From positions 1 through 46,211 of IMG/VR virus record IMGVR_UViG_3300024520_000124: a stretch of 46,211 bases of DNA; one strand, 5' to 3'. Numbering within the stretch: position 1 is the stretch's first letter; every line of letters begins with the position of its first letter. Below are positions 46,152 to 46,211 of this stretch, in pieces. The translations under genes were made by a program, and so were the position numbers. A model generated the notes under the pieces. The model was not told the origin of the DNA, did not search any database, and worked only from the letters and a program-made list of their open reading frames with translations. The stretch comes from a virus.

Positions 46152-46211
46152 AATTTTCCCCAAAAGTCACTCATCCCGCCCTCCGGTTCATACACGAGGT
46201 TTACGAGCTCC
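46148..46211 (+). CDS. 5' fragment of the 244-aa gene (second copy of its start)
   Basis: The first 21 codons of the gene at 81-815, cut by the contig end. Part of the terminal redundancy, not a new gene. Confidence 0.85.
   Translation, partial: MKFSPKVTHPALRFIHEVYEL

Larger units (their letters stand above)
46068..46211. repeat. Terminal direct repeat, right copy
   Basis: It matches positions 1-144 with two mismatches (46070 and 46085). See the left copy. Confidence 0.95.

Noticed and set aside
1-46211. CRISPR array, tRNA genes, insertion sequences
   Set aside because: No regularly spaced repeats, no cloverleaf with a T-loop consensus and no transposase or terminal inverted repeats were seen by eye.

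Overview
The window is a complete, circularly closed phage-type genome. The first 144 bases reappear as the last 144 (offset 46,067; two mismatches), so the unique sequence is about 46.07 kb. Joining the ends lets the last gene (45321-46151) run into the first (81-815) through an ATGA overlap. Every gene I can support lies on the + strand. Most neighbours touch or overlap by 1-30 bases, and clear non-coding gaps are few (13458-13630, 16249-16304, about 38711-38908, 45002-45106). The sequence is GC-rich, about 60% by eye, with dips around 1660-2320, 2830-3300 and 42100-43600.

The head genes (large terminase, a portal of about 775 aa, an acidic scaffold, a DUF5309/SU10-like major capsid protein), a beta-propeller-like tail protein, a glycine-rich internal protein and a 2,395-aa polyvalent protein suggest a short-tailed, podovirus-like particle. 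I see no tape measure, sheath or long tail tube gene. A tyrosine integrase implies that integration is possible, but I recognise no CI-type repressor. A short lipoprotein next to a one-membrane-segment protein looks like a spanin pair, which would mean a host with an outer membrane. The host genus cannot be read from the sequence.

Layout: (1) 81-2858, small genes of unknown function, including two that share GGDS repeat units, a short QueC-like remnant and a regulatory-looking double hairpin. (2) 2830-7335, replication: a YdaU/DUF1376-like initiator with nested inverted repeats inside it, zinc-ribbon proteins, and DnaB helicase. (3) 7332-13457, a small winged-helix-like protein, a RyR-domain protein, terminase, two duplicated beta-type proteins and the portal. 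(4) 13471-13560, terminator. (5) 13631-17730, scaffold, capsid, decoration-like protein and a connector-like protein with carbohydrate-binding-like repeats. (6) 17730-18384, spanin-like pair and a candidate Acb2/Tad1-like protein. (7) 18381-27434, fibre and propeller genes, with tandemly duplicated families. (8) 27431-38299, internal or ejected proteins, a PAPS-reductase-like gene, and a giant protein with RadC-type JAMM and HExxH metalloprotease motifs. (9) 38339-42088, small zinc-binding proteins, a second PAPS-reductase-like gene and the integrase. (10) 42140-45001, a cluster of Cys-rich small proteins, partly of lower GC. (11) 45107-46151, a ribbon-helix-helix protein and a helix-turn-helix protein whose 3' end carries a 12-G tract.

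The most unusual content: two PP-loop/PAPS-reductase-like proteins plus a QueC-like remnant, the candidate cyclic-nucleotide sponge, the giant polyvalent protein, at least ten small zinc-ribbon proteins, and several precise palindromes at gene starts or inside genes. Family calls rest on motif recognition by eye, with no database search.
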